The notes beneath the pieces were generated by a model. The model searched no databases, was not told the DNA's origin, and worked only from the letters and a program-made list of their open reading frames with translations. DNA of 64,000 bases from Actinokineospora fastidiosa (lineage in GTDB: Bacteria > Actinomycetota > Actinomycetes > Mycobacteriales > Pseudonocardiaceae): NCBI RefSeq assembly GCF_014648415.1, contig NZ_BMRB01000007.1:186001-250000 (forward strand), given 5' to 3'. Shown piece after piece: positions 55,032 through 63,261 of the stretch; positions within the stretch are counted from its first letter, which is position 1, and each line of letters opens with the position of its first letter. Made by a program: the position numbers and the translations under genes.

Positions 55032-55951
55032 GACCGGACGCTCCCGGTCATCGACCGCCGCACGGTCAGCGCGGCGCTGAACGCCGTCACCAGGGTGGAG
55101 TGGTAGTGGTGGCGGAAGCCGCCGTCGCGCGCGAGTTCGGCGGTCTCGGCGACGGCGCCGTCCGCGCCCTGCGCCGAGGCCAGCACGGCCCAGGCCTGCG
55201 CCACGTCCATCGGCTCGGGGAGGACGGCGGCCACGGCCAGCAGCTCGCCCGCCAGGTCCCAGTGGCCCGCCTCCACCGAGCAGGTCAGCCACGCGGGCAG
55301 CCACAGCCGCAGGTGCTCGCGCAGCTCGGCGGTCAGCCCGCCCGGCTCGGTGCACCAGTCGGTGAGGTGGAAGACGGTGTGGGTCGCGGCGTAGCCCGCC
55401 TCCGCGGTGAACGACCACGGTTCGGCCCCGCCGCCGAGCCAGGTCTCCCGCAGGGCCGCCAGCGGGTCGCGGTGTCGGGGCAGCCCGGCGTCGTGTTCGG
55501 CGCCGAGCACGGCCAGGGTCCGGGTGGCGCCGCGCTCGGCGGTCCGCCAGGCCCGCGTGCCGGTGATGTGCCGCAGCTGCGCGTCGAACCCGGGGTGGCG
55601 CAGTCCCGCGCGCGCGAACACGGCGTAGATCTCCAGCGGGTACGTGGCGAACGGCTCCCGCCTGGCGATCGCGGCCAGCACCTCGCCCTGTCCCGTCTCC
55701 CGCCAGGCGAACGCGAACAGCTCGTCGGCCAGCCGCCGGTCCTCCGCCCCCAGCACGTCCTGCGCCAGGACCACCCGGATCAGCCGAGCCAGTTCCCCGA
55801 GCGGGCGCAACGTGACGTCGCGGTCGTGCCGCGGGTCCTCCGGCTCCTCGGGCAGGCGGAAGTCGTCCCGGTGCGCGTTCAACCACCGCAGCGCCGCCGA
55901 GGCCACGCCGGACACCTCCGGCTCCTGGTGGGTGAGCTGCGCGCTGGTCAT
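55028..55951 (-). CDS. DUF6895-family protein (first copy)
   Basis: 307 residues with an ATGA overlap at each end of the gene. Its core AATHTVFHLTDWCTEPGGLTAELREHLRLWLPAWLTCSVEAGHWDLAGELLAV aligns by eye with the same part of the downstream paralogue (HTVFHLTDW ... W-P-W ... GHWDL-GELL). The two are diverged, so the duplication is old and the products may form a heteromer. No signal peptide or membrane helix. Function unknown. Confidence 0.75.
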   Translation of the reverse strand: MTSAQLTHQEPEVSGVASAALRWLNAHRDDFRLPEEPEDPRHDRDVTLRPLGELARLIRVVLAQDVLGAEDRRLADELFAFAWRETGQGEVLAAIARREPFATYPLEIYAVFARAGLRHPGFDAQLRHITGTRAWRTAERGATRTLAVLGAEHDAGLPRHRDPLAALRETWLGGGAEPWSFTAEAGYAATHTVFHLTDWCTEPGGLTAELREHLRLWLPAWLTCSVEAGHWDLAGELLAVAAVLPEPMDVAQAWAVLASAQGADGAVAETAELARDGGFRHHYHSTLVTAFSAALTVRRSMTGSVRS

Positions 55952-56613
55952 GCCACCGGGCTCCGGCGCAGGATCCTGGCCACCCGGACGTGCAACGCGA
56001 CCCGCGCGTCGCCCGCGCCCATCAGCTCCACGAAGTCCAGACCCGCGTCCAGCCCCAGGGACTCGGGCACCCCGTTCACCGCGGCCAGCCACCGCCCGGC
56101 GCCCGCCGCCTGCGGCCAGTCGCTGCGCCGCACCGCGCGCACGAAACCCCGTGCCAGGTCCTCGACCCGGCGCTCGGCGAGCGCGGTCAGCGACGAGGGC
56201 GCGAGGGCGGCCAGCATCGCGACCCCGGCGAGCTGGTGGGTGAGCCCGGGCCACGACTGGTCGGCCAGCCACCCGGTCTCGGGCTCCCCGACGCCCGGCC
56301 GCGCCCGTCCCAACGCGACCAGCGCCCCCCAGTGGCTCCACCGGCTGACCGGCGAGCCGGGGTTCGGCGGGAACCGCCTGAGGGCGCCGTCCAGCAGCGC
56401 CACCTCCGCCTCTGTGGCAGACCGCGATGTAAGGGTGCTCGGAGCGAGCACATCCGCTCCGAGCACCCTGGCGGCCGCCAACACGACCGGATCGTCCGCA
56501 CCCGCCTGCACGTCGAGCGATGCCTCCGCGTCGAGGGCGAGGACGACCGCGCTGGCCAACTCCTGCACGCTGTCGGCGACCGCGCGGCCCGGTGCGTTCA
56601 ACCGCTCGCCCAC
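55948..56613 (-). CDS. unknown protein of the DUF6895 operon
   Basis: 221 residues if translated from the GTG at 56613, two bases after the 58-codon ORF's stop; an upstream frame exists but overlaps that ORF. The product is alanine/leucine-rich and helical, with HQLAGVAMLAALAPSSLTALAERRVEDLARGF. Repeated leucine-rich helices suggest a binding or scaffold protein. No family recognised. It overlaps the first DUF6895 gene (ATGA). Confidence 0.65.
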   Translation of the reverse strand: MGERLNAPGRAVADSVQELASAVVLALDAEASLDVQAGADDPVVLAAARVLGADVLAPSTLTSRSATEAEVALLDGALRRFPPNPGSPVSRWSHWGALVALGRARPGVGEPETGWLADQSWPGLTHQLAGVAMLAALAPSSLTALAERRVEDLARGFVRAVRRSDWPQAAGAGRWLAAVNGVPESLGLDAGLDFVELMGAGDARVALHVRVARILRRSPVA

Positions 56614-56615
56614 GC

Positions 56616-56792
56616 TCAGCGCTTGGGCCGAGGCGTCGGCGGCGCCAGCAGGCCGACGCCTGCGGCCAGCAGGAGAAGCGCGCACTTCTCCGTCTCGCGG
56701 AACACACCCTCCGGCTCCGGCGCGTTCAGCAGCGCTTCCACCTCATCGGTCAACTCCGATGTGCGAACCGGCGCGATGTCCAAGACGGACAT
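56616..56792 (-). CDS. 58-residue small protein, possible peptide precursor
   Basis: ATG at 56792 is preceded by GAGGAGATGATCAT, a good ribosome site. The product begins MSVLDIAPVRTSELTDEVEALL and ends in a hydrophobic CALLLLAAGVGLLAPPTPRPKR. A leader-like acidic N-terminus followed by a single-cysteine hydrophobic core is the shape of some modified-peptide precursors or of a small membrane-associated peptide. It is the first gene of a five-gene fully overlapping operon. That it is translated is supported by codon usage and operon fit only. Confidence 0.6.
   Translation of the reverse strand: MSVLDIAPVRTSELTDEVEALLNAPEPEGVFRETEKCALLLLAAGVGLLAPPTPRPKR
56632..56660 (-). promoter_or_regulatory. 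hairpin within the 3' end of the 58-codon ORF
   Basis: GGCGTCGG and CCGACGCC flank a 13-base loop near the stop of the small ORF. Such a hairpin between a peptide gene and its downstream genes could limit read-through, raising peptide dose over enzymes. Confidence 0.4.
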
Positions 56793-57447
56793 ATGATCAT
56801 CTCCTCAATTCGATTTCGTGCACCAACGGTGATTCCCACTGTGAGCTTCCGGTGGCGTCTCTCCCAGAGCGGCGCGGCAAATTCACTCGGTCGTGTCACG
56901 GGTGCTCCACCCTTCTGAGTGGTGAAGTCTGCGGTGGATTGTCCGGTATGCGCCCTGCCTTTATCGGGTGGGACATTCCCGGCGAGAGTGTCGCCAGAGG
57001 GCCGTCCCCAAGGCGCTGACGTGCGCGAACCGCTCCGGTGGCGATCACCCGCATTCCGATCGTCAATGGCCCGGCGGGTCGGACTCGGCGGTGGGGACGA
57101 CTGAAATAACTGACTCGTCAACCGATATGCGGATCTTTCTGGAGAGTGATCTCTGCGCGGCCGTCTTTCGGGGACGGAAAGATCGTCGGGTCGACGGGCG
57201 AGGGATTAAACGGGAGCGGGGGGAATTGATTGACGTGTGAAGCGTCATCAAGGCCGGGATATCGTTTTGACGAACGTCCGGCCGCCGAGACCGGGCCCGT
57301 CCGGCGGGGGCGGTCCGTCCTGCTTCTGCGCATGAGCGCCCTCTCCTCTCACGCCTGGTGAGCGCGACGGGGGCTCATCCAGTCCGCGTTTGGTCGACGG
57401 ACGCGGGTGGTACTGAACGGTCCGTCGCAAGCGAGGTTGGAGGACTC
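56793..57447. other. 655-bp spacer between divergent genes
   Basis: It holds the promoters of the small-ORF operon and of the GlsB-like gene. A hairpin TCTTTC-GGGGACG-GAAAGA occurs at 57164-57182. A 43-codon frame (minus strand, GTG ~56930, GGTGGAG before it) runs into the small ORF in another register and might be a leader. A 37-codon plus-strand ATG frame at ~57127 looks fortuitous. Confidence 0.4.
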
Positions 57448-57732
57448 TTGACCATCACCGGAATCATCACCGCGATCGTCATCGGCCTTGTCGTGGGCGC
57501 CTTGGCCAGGCTGCTCCTGCCCGGAAGGCAGAACATCCCCGTCTGGCTGACGATCGTGGTGGGCATCGTGGCCGCGCTGCTGGGCACGGCGCTCGCCAGG
57601 GCGCTGGGCATTCCCACCGCCACGTCGGGGATCGATTGGCTGGAACTGGTCGTCCAGGTCATCGTCGCGATGATCGGCGTGTCCCTGGTGGCGGGCTTCT
57701 ACGGCAAACGCCGTGTCCGGTCCCGACTGTGA
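57448..57732 (+). CDS. GlsB/YeaQ/YmgE-family stress membrane protein
   Basis: 94 residues from a TTG five bases after GGAGG. Three membrane helices with the family pattern IITAIVIGLVVGALARLLLPGRQNIPVWLTIVVGIVAALLGT...VVQVIVAMIGVSLVAGFY. Such proteins are induced by envelope or osmotic stress. Followed 43 bp later by the YbdK gene. Confidence 0.85.
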   Translation: MTITGIITAIVIGLVVGALARLLLPGRQNIPVWLTIVVGIVAALLGTALARALGIPTATSGIDWLELVVQVIVAMIGVSLVAGFYGKRRVRSRL

Positions 57733-57775
57733 CACGCAGTCCCTAAACCCCTATCACTGCAGGCAAAGGAGTTCG

Positions 57776-58858
57776 GTGGACAGACCTTCCCTCGGGGTGG
57801 AGGAGGAGTTCGTTCTCGTCGACGGGGACGGGCACCTCGTCCAGGCGGCGCCGGAGATCCTGGCCGAGAGCGCGGATCGCGGCCTGGATCTGAAGGCGGA
57901 ACTGCTGCGCTGCCAGGTCGAGTCCGCGACGGGCGTCCACACCGATGTGGACGCCCTGCGCGCGGACATCGCCCGCTCCCGGGCCGCGCTGATCGAGGCC
58001 GCGGCGGGCCGGGGGCTGCGACTGCTGGCCACCGGCACGCCCGTGCTCGGCGAGGAGTTCGACGCCCTGCTCGGGCCGGACACCCGCTACCGCCGCATCC
58101 ACTCCCGGTTCGGCTCGATGGTGTTCAGCGGCCTCACCTGCGGCTCGCACGTCCACGTCGAGGTGGCCGACCGCGAGGTCGCCGTCCAGGTCGTGAACCA
58201 CCTGCGCCCCTGGCTTCCCGTCCTGCTCGCCATCTCCGCCAACTCCCCGTTCAACGACGGCCGCGACACCGGCTACGCCAGTTCCCGGCACCTGCTCTGG
58301 AGCCGCTGGCCCACCGCCGTGCCCCCGCCCTACCTCGACTCGGCCGCCGACTACGACACCCGCGTGCGGGCGCTGGTCGACACCACGGCCGCGATGGACC
58401 TCAAGATGGTCTACTGGGAGGTCCGCATCTCCGACCACCTGCCCACCATCGAGGTCCGCGTCGCCGACGTCCTGCCCACCGCGGACGAGGCCGCGCTCTT
58501 CGGGGTCCTGGTCCGCGCCCTGGTCACCGAGTTCATCGACCTGGTCGCCCGCGCCCTGCGCGCCCAGCCCGTCCCGCAGGACATCCTGCGCGGCAGGCTC
58601 TGGCGCGCCGCCCGGGACGGGCTGGCGGGCCAGTGCGCGGACCCGGTCACCGGCCACCTCCGTCCCACCCTCGCCGTCGCCGACGACCTCATCGCCCGGC
58701 TGGACGACCCCGCCGAACGCGCCCTGGCCGCCCGGGTCCGGGCCCGCTGGCACAGCGCGGGAGGCGGAGCCGAACGCCAGCGCCGCGCCTACGCGGAGTC
58801 GAACTCCCTCGACGGCGTGATCGACCACATCGTCAGGGAGACCGCGCAGGGCGTGTAA
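57776..58858 (+). CDS. YbdK-type carboxylate-amine ligase (glutamate-cysteine ligase family 2)
   Basis: 360 residues from a GTG after AAAGGAG. The N-terminus SLGVEEEFVLVD provides the metal-binding acidic patch. CGSHVHVEVADRE, ISANSPFNDGRDTGYASSRHLLW and DHLPTIEVRVAD follow in the order of GCS2 enzymes. Known members make gamma-glutamyl-type amide bonds, but many actinobacterial ones have unassigned substrates. A role in low-molecular-weight thiols is possible, not shown. Confidence 0.85.
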   Translation: MDRPSLGVEEEFVLVDGDGHLVQAAPEILAESADRGLDLKAELLRCQVESATGVHTDVDALRADIARSRAALIEAAAGRGLRLLATGTPVLGEEFDALLGPDTRYRRIHSRFGSMVFSGLTCGSHVHVEVADREVAVQVVNHLRPWLPVLLAISANSPFNDGRDTGYASSRHLLWSRWPTAVPPPYLDSAADYDTRVRALVDTTAAMDLKMVYWEVRISDHLPTIEVRVADVLPTADEAALFGVLVRALVTEFIDLVARALRAQPVPQDILRGRLWRAARDGLAGQCADPVTGHLRPTLAVADDLIARLDDPAERALAARVRARWHSAGGGAERQRRAYAESNSLDGVIDHIVRETAQGV

Positions 58859-58903
58859 CTGTCCGTTGTAGACTATGGTGCGTGATGAGCCGACTCCGGC
58901 CCG

Positions 58904-59500
58904 TCAATTCCCGGCCAGCAGCCTGGTGACGGCGCGCCGCAGAGTGTCTATATCGGACTGCCTTGGCCCGCCGGAGCGCAGGACCCGCCGAGTGAGGCCG
59001 TAGGGCAGGTCGACGACCGCGAGGATGACGTCCTCCAGCGGTATCCCGGTCTCCTCGGCCAGCGCCCTCACCGCCGCCTCCAGTCGGGTGTTGTTCCCCG
59101 CCGCCCGCGTGGCCAGGTCCGGCGAGACCTCGCCCCGCAGGAGGTCGGCCAGTCCGTGGCGCAGCAGCAGGCCAGCGTCCGCCGGGTTCTTCGCGCACCA
59201 GGTCGGCACCAGCACCGCCGCGTCGACGGCCCGTTCCCTGGCTGCCCTGTCCGCGCTCTTGTCGTCCGCTCCCGGCTCCGCTGCCGACAGGAATGCCGTG
59301 AGGAAGCGGTCCTGAGCGCGCAGCCACGCCGCCGCCACCAGGTCGTCGCGGCGGGGGAAACGGTGGTAGATCGACCCGCTCGGCGCGCCGAGGGCCGCGG
59401 CGACCGCCCGCGCCGACGCCGCGGCCGGGCCGCCCGCCAGAACCAGGGCGCGGGCTGTGTCGAGCATCGCGTCGGGGGAGTGCTTGACGGGTCGGGGCAC
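58904..59500 (-). CDS. TetR-family regulator
   Basis: 198 residues with the TetR N-terminal HTH (ALVLAGGPAAASARAVAAALGAPSGSIYHRFPRRDDLVAAAW, ~18-58) and an all-helical ligand domain. Divergent from an SRPBCC gene with a clear palindrome between them. It probably represses itself and that gene. Confidence 0.85.
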   Translation of the reverse strand: MPRPVKHSPDAMLDTARALVLAGGPAAASARAVAAALGAPSGSIYHRFPRRDDLVAAAWLRAQDRFLTAFLSAAEPGADDKSADRAARERAVDAAVLVPTWCAKNPADAGLLLRHGLADLLRGEVSPDLATRAAGNNTRLEAAVRALAEETGIPLEDVILAVVDLPYGLTRRVLRSGGPRQSDIDTLRRAVTRLLAGN

Positions 59501-59504
59501 GTAC

Positions 59505-59520
59505 TAGAGAGTACCCTCTA
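59505..59520. promoter_or_regulatory. probable TetR operator
   Basis: TAGAGAGTACCCTCTA is a near-perfect palindrome (TAGAG-N6-CTCTA), five bases upstream of the TetR start and 20 bases before the SRPBCC start. The position suits shared repression of both genes. Confidence 0.7.
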
Positions 59521-59539
59521 TTACTGGGCAGGGGGAGAG

Positions 59540-60097
59540 ATGATCAAGAACGTGCACACCAGGACCGTCGCCGAAGGCGTGGGGGCCCTGATCGACACCC
59601 TCGCCGGGCCGGACGACCGGCTGTGGCCCCACGACCACTGGCCCGCGATGCGCTTCGACCGGAGCCTCGCGGTCGGCGCGGTCGGTGGGCACGGCCCGGT
59701 CGGGTACACCGTCGAGGAGCACGTGCCCGGCAGGCGCGTGCGCTTCCGGTTCACCGCGCCGGACGGCTTCGACGGCTACCACGAGCTCACCGCCGAGGGC
59801 GCCGAGTTGCGACACGAGCTGGTCATGTGCGCACGGGGCCTGGCCCGGCTGTCGTGGCCGCTGGTCTTCCGCCCTCTTCACGACGCGCTTATCGAGGACG
59901 CCTTCGACCTCGCCTGCCGGGAGATGGGCGTGCCGCACCGCCCGGCGCGGTGGTCGGCCTACGTCCGGCTGCTCCGCGCCGTTCTGCGGCGGATGGAGTC
60001 GCGGAAGGGGGCCACAGCGAGTCCGTACCGAGCGGACCGCCGCACCGCTGACCGGGATCCCCGACGGCGTCGAGTCACCGACCCACGGCGCGGGTAG
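59540..60097 (+). CDS. SRPBCC-family protein
   Basis: 185 residues with GGGGGAGAG directly before the ATG. The SRPBCC (START-like) fold is suggested by VHTRTVAEGVGALIDTLAGPDDRLWPHDHWPAMRFDRSLAVGAVGGHGPVGYTVEEHVPGRRVRFRFTAP. These bind hydrophobic ligands. Controlled by the TetR regulator from the common operator. The last 30 or so residues are arginine-rich and may be a run-on tail. Confidence 0.7.
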   Translation: MIKNVHTRTVAEGVGALIDTLAGPDDRLWPHDHWPAMRFDRSLAVGAVGGHGPVGYTVEEHVPGRRVRFRFTAPDGFDGYHELTAEGAELRHELVMCARGLARLSWPLVFRPLHDALIEDAFDLACREMGVPHRPARWSAYVRLLRAVLRRMESRKGATASPYRADRRTADRDPRRRRVTDPRRG

Positions 60098-60181
60098 CGG
60101 ACGTGGCGGTCGCCGCCGCCCGGTGGGCCTCGGTCGAGGTCGACAGCGGGACGTGGACCGTGACTGCCTGCCCGATGCGGG

Positions 60182-61126
60182 TCACACGGCGGTGGTGGCC
60201 GCCTTCTTGGACTTGGTGGCCTCGTTGATCGCCTGGGCGTAGTTCGCGGAGGTGAAGCCGGTGGACCCGGCGCATTTCCTGATGTCGTCGTAGAGCCAGA
60301 GGAAGCCGCCCGCGATCTTGTCGCAGTCCTTCTTCCAGGAGCTCATCTTCTTCTTCATCTCGTCGGGCGAGTCGCCCTGGTCGCAGGGCTTGCCTGCGGA
60401 GGTGGCGTGCCTGCACCACAATCCGGGGAAGACCGCGACGTCCTTCAACTCCGTCGACCACTCGCACAGGCACTTGGCGTCGGCGTTCCGCCACCCGCCT
60501 TCGTAGCACTGCACGTAGGCGCGGTCCACGATGGCGCCGAGGTCCGCCTTCACCTTGGCCCAGTATTCCTTCATCTTCTGGTACGGCGCGAACGTGAATT
60601 TGTAGCCGAGCTGGCCGGCCATCTTGGCGAAGGCGACCGTCGAGCTGACGTCGTAGCATTTCTCGTCATCGTTGTTGATCGCGTCCGCCCCGGTGATCTC
60701 CTTCAGCTTCTTGAAGTTGCGGTAGAGGACGCTCGTGGGGCCCGTGCCGTGCTGCTGCTTGATGAGTGCCGCGATGTTCTCCCAGTCCTTCGCGGGCGGG
60801 GCCGAGCCGACCGACACCTCGATGCGGTTGACGGAGGAGGGCTTGTCCGTCCTGAGGGACTTCAGCAGCGGAGGCCATGCCTTGTCGCCGACGTACTCGC
60901 CGTCCGAGATGATCTTGACGCTGTTGTAGAACAGGTCGCCGTCCTTGGTGTCGGCCCCCTTAACGGCGACGTGGATGCTCCACAGGATGACCGTCGTGAA
61001 GCCGGATTTCCGCAGGTCCGCGATGACCTGCGCGGCGTCCTTGTCGTCCGGGTAGGTCGGCCCGCCGACGAAGACGGCCGACTGACCGTTGGACGCGGTC
61101 GACGATTGCGCCGCGATGTGGTCCAT
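60182..61126 (-). CDS. GH18-like (TIM-barrel) protein without signal peptide
   Basis: 314 residues from the ATG at 61126 (AGGAGGAG upstream). FVGGPTYPDDKDAAQVIADLRKSGFTTVILWSIHV, then ITGADAINNDDEKCYD (compare the GH18 DxxDxDxE strand), FAKMAGQLGYKFTFAPYQKM and AYVQCYEGGW fit a chitinase-like barrel. The catalytic acid is uncertain (DAINNDDE). It has cysteines but no signal peptide, unusual for this fold; release by lysis or a non-classical route is possible. Function tentative. Confidence 0.6.
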   Translation of the reverse strand: MDHIAAQSSTASNGQSAVFVGGPTYPDDKDAAQVIADLRKSGFTTVILWSIHVAVKGADTKDGDLFYNSVKIISDGEYVGDKAWPPLLKSLRTDKPSSVNRIEVSVGSAPPAKDWENIAALIKQQHGTGPTSVLYRNFKKLKEITGADAINNDDEKCYDVSSTVAFAKMAGQLGYKFTFAPYQKMKEYWAKVKADLGAIVDRAYVQCYEGGWRNADAKCLCEWSTELKDVAVFPGLWCRHATSAGKPCDQGDSPDEMKKKMSSWKKDCDKIAGGFLWLYDDIRKCAGSTGFTSANYAQAINEATKSKKAATTAV

Positions 61127-61490
61127 GGTGCTCCTCCTCGCCTGTCCGGGACGGATACCCCTTCCGGCCCCGACGGGGCGGTGCCGTACGCGAACCCCAC
61201 CGCATGAGGTGAGCGCTTCCGGGGCGCTGGCACGTCCACCGCTCGTCAGCGTCACCATCCCCGATGCCAGGCGCTTCTGGTGAGTGGCCTGCACCCGGAG
61301 CGGTGACCCGTCTGCCACAGTCCCAGCTCGGGAGGCGCTGCGGCGGGTGTGAAGCGTCGCGCTCGCTGTGATCGAGCAGGCCGTGTCCGACGCTCGTCTG
61401 CGAAACAGGCGGCACCATGTGGTTGCGGTGACCCTGGCCGGATGCGGCCAACGCCCGAGGACCGCCCTCGCCCCCTGCGACCCTGGGCGC
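61127..61490. other. spacer between divergent genes
   Basis: 364 bp between the GH18-like and lipoprotein genes. No coherent coding frame and no strong repeat. Presumably holds both promoters. Confidence 0.4.
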
Positions 61491-61949
61491 ATGCGCCGCA
61501 TCCTGATCCTCGGAACCATGCTGGCCCTCGCCGGATGCGGGGACCCCGCGAACCCCTCCACCACGTCCCCGGACGCCCAGGCATCCCGACCCGCCGCTAC
61601 CCGTGCTCCGACGAGCAGCACCGCGCCCACTTCGTCAACCACCACGACCACGACGCCGGTGGACCGGGACTGCGCGGACTGCCCCAGGGTCGCCGCCGGA
61701 CAGCGGGTGCCCCTGCCCGCCGGAGCCAACGGCACCCTGAGCGTGAGCGCGGTCCGCGACGGCACGGTGACACTCGCGGGCGACGTGGCGGGCAGGCTCG
61801 AGTGCGTGACCATCTGCAACATGTCCTCGACCGGCGCAGGCACCACCATCAAGTTGAACGTGCCCGGAGCACTCAAGGTCAACGAGGTGCGCGTTGACGT
61901 CCTTGCCATCGACGCAGGCAAAGCAGTCCTGAAGATAGTGCAGGTCTAG
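61491..61949 (+). CDS. small lipoprotein
   Basis: 152 residues starting MRRILILGTMLALAGCG, a lipobox LALAGC with the lipidated Cys at 16, then a Thr/Ser/Pro-rich linker and a C-terminal domain of ~90 residues (DCADCPRVAAGQRVPLPAGANGTLSV...LECVTICNMSSTGAGTTIKL) with two Cys pairs. An exported cell-surface protein of unknown function. Confidence 0.75.
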   Translation: MRRILILGTMLALAGCGDPANPSTTSPDAQASRPAATRAPTSSTAPTSSTTTTTTPVDRDCADCPRVAAGQRVPLPAGANGTLSVSAVRDGTVTLAGDVAGRLECVTICNMSSTGAGTTIKLNVPGALKVNEVRVDVLAIDAGKAVLKIVQV

Positions 61950-62064
61950 GCCCCCCACCCGGTGGTCCGGGGAGCGGCGGTCGATGTCGGCGGTGGCCGC
62001 AACCGCGATCGGCTGCCATCGACCTAGCAAATCTCCTGCGCTTGGAGTAGACATTCGGTCGCGG

Positions 62065-62450
62065 GTGCGTGTAAGGTTCTGGTTGTAGCGAGAGAGACAA
62101 CGTCGAGCAGGCGCGGGAGATGACGGAACTACCCGCGAGGTGAGACAACGGTCCGACCGTGCTGAACCGCGATGCACGGGGACCGGCCGGGACCGGGCAG
62201 TCGGTGGTCCCGGTGAGCTGGTGCAGGACGTGGGCGGGGATCGTACGCCCACGGAGTGAAGTCGGTTAGCAGTGAAGAAGGCGGTCAGGTGTGCCGGAAC
62301 CGGTCAGTGAAGGGGTTCCGGCACGCCTGACCTGCGACGTCAGTGGTGCTGGAAGCCGTCAAGGCATGAGGTTCCGGCCGCTGATGACCGCATCGAGACC
62401 GGGTAGGGAAACAGGAGAAGGAAGGGAGAGGGCGCATCATTGGATCGCCC
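62065..62450 (+). ncRNA. candidate structured RNA with six or more hairpins
   Basis: Successive inverted repeats run in one strand: CGCGGG/CCCGCG (62112-62137), CCGTGC/GCACGG (62157-62179), CCGGGACC/GGTCCCGG (62187-62213), CGTGGGCG/CGCCCACG (62229-62253) and a 19-bp stem with one mismatch (62283-62301 with 62314-62332). No long reading frame crosses them. The 5' GTGCG (62065) and purine-rich AACAGGAGAAGGAAGG end recall domains I-III of a group II intron, but no reverse transcriptase or domain V was found. It may instead be a leader of the MerR gene. Confidence 0.5.
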
Positions 62451-62613
62451 GCCGTGGCTGTCTATCGCCGGGCGGGTACCGCAGGCCCATCGGATTGGTA
62501 GGTGGTTCTCGGTTACAGACTCGCGATCCCCGCGCGATCCAGGCCTCGGCCGGACGTCGCGGGTACGGAAAGCCGGCCTCACGGTCGGTTGACAATGGTG
62601 GAACCCAACCCCT

Positions 62614-62650
62614 GGGCCCCTGGGTGTCGTGCGACGACACCCGGGGGCCC
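62614..62650 (+). terminator. 17-bp hairpin before the MerR gene
   Basis: GGGCCCCTGGGTGTCGT pairs with ACGACACCCGGGGGCCC across a 3-base loop with a single wobble, 19 bases before the MerR ATG. A terminator or attenuator ending the structured transcript upstream. A TTGACA box lies at 62589-62594, but no matching -10 is evident. Confidence 0.6.
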
Positions 62651-62668
62651 TCGTGATGTGGAGGTGGA

Positions 62669-63001
62669 ATGACCCCTGACCATCCCGACGCGCCCGCGCC
62701 GAGCGCGGGCGACAGGTTCGACGACGAGCACTACCCCGCCTACACCATGGGCCGGGCCGCGGACATGCTGGGCACCAGCCAGGGATTCCTGCGCAGCCTT
62801 GATGAGAACGGGCTGATCCAGCCGCAGCGCTCCGCAGGCGGGCACCGCCGCTACTCCCGCCACCAGCTGCGGGTGGCCGCGCGAGTGCGGGAACTGGTCG
62901 ACCAGGGCACCCCGATCGACGCTGCCTGCCGCATCATCACCCTCGAAGACCAACTCCACGAAGCCCGACAGCGCAACGCCGAACTCCACCCCTCCGACTG
63001 A
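62669..63001 (+). CDS. MerR-type HTH protein
   Basis: 110 residues with GGAGGTGG before the ATG. A MerR DNA-binding domain is clear: YTMGRAADMLGTSQGFLRSLDENGLIQPQRSAGGHRRYSRHQLRVAARVRELVDQGTPIDAACRIITLEDQL, but there is no effector domain. It resembles the short actinobacterial MerR/BldC-like regulators. Its long structured leader suggests post-transcriptional control. Confidence 0.85.
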   Translation: MTPDHPDAPAPSAGDRFDDEHYPAYTMGRAADMLGTSQGFLRSLDENGLIQPQRSAGGHRRYSRHQLRVAARVRELVDQGTPIDAACRIITLEDQLHEARQRNAELHPSD

Positions 63002-63123
63002 ACCCGCGCGGTGTGCCGCGCGCACGCGGCACACCGGCACGCGTCGCGCGGGGATTGCGTGCCTCGTCGGTAGCGCTTGCCCGGCGGGTCACGAGGTGTG
63101 GCCACGTGCTATTCGGACCGCCA

Positions 63124-63261
63124 CGACTGACCGGGTCATCGGCACCACGCCCGAGGCCACCCTCGACACGGCCCTGCGGACGATGGCCCAGGCCGGGGTC
63201 CGCCACCTGCCGGTGATCGCCGAGAGCCCGGGTCTCGGGCTGCTCACCCAGACCGCGATCA
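63124..63261 (+). pseudogene. CBS-domain fragment
   Basis: A plus-strand patch reads VIGTTPEATLDTALRTMAQAGVRHLPVIAESPGLGLLTQT, one CBS motif, with no start of its own and no continuation. It meets the stop of the DevR-like gene. A remnant of a CBS protein, of the kind often encoded near DevR in hypoxia regulons. Confidence 0.5.

Noticed and set aside
62065..62450. Firm annotation as a group II intron
   Set aside because: No domain V, no 3' AY boundary and no reverse transcriptase gene could be found, so only a structured RNA is claimed.
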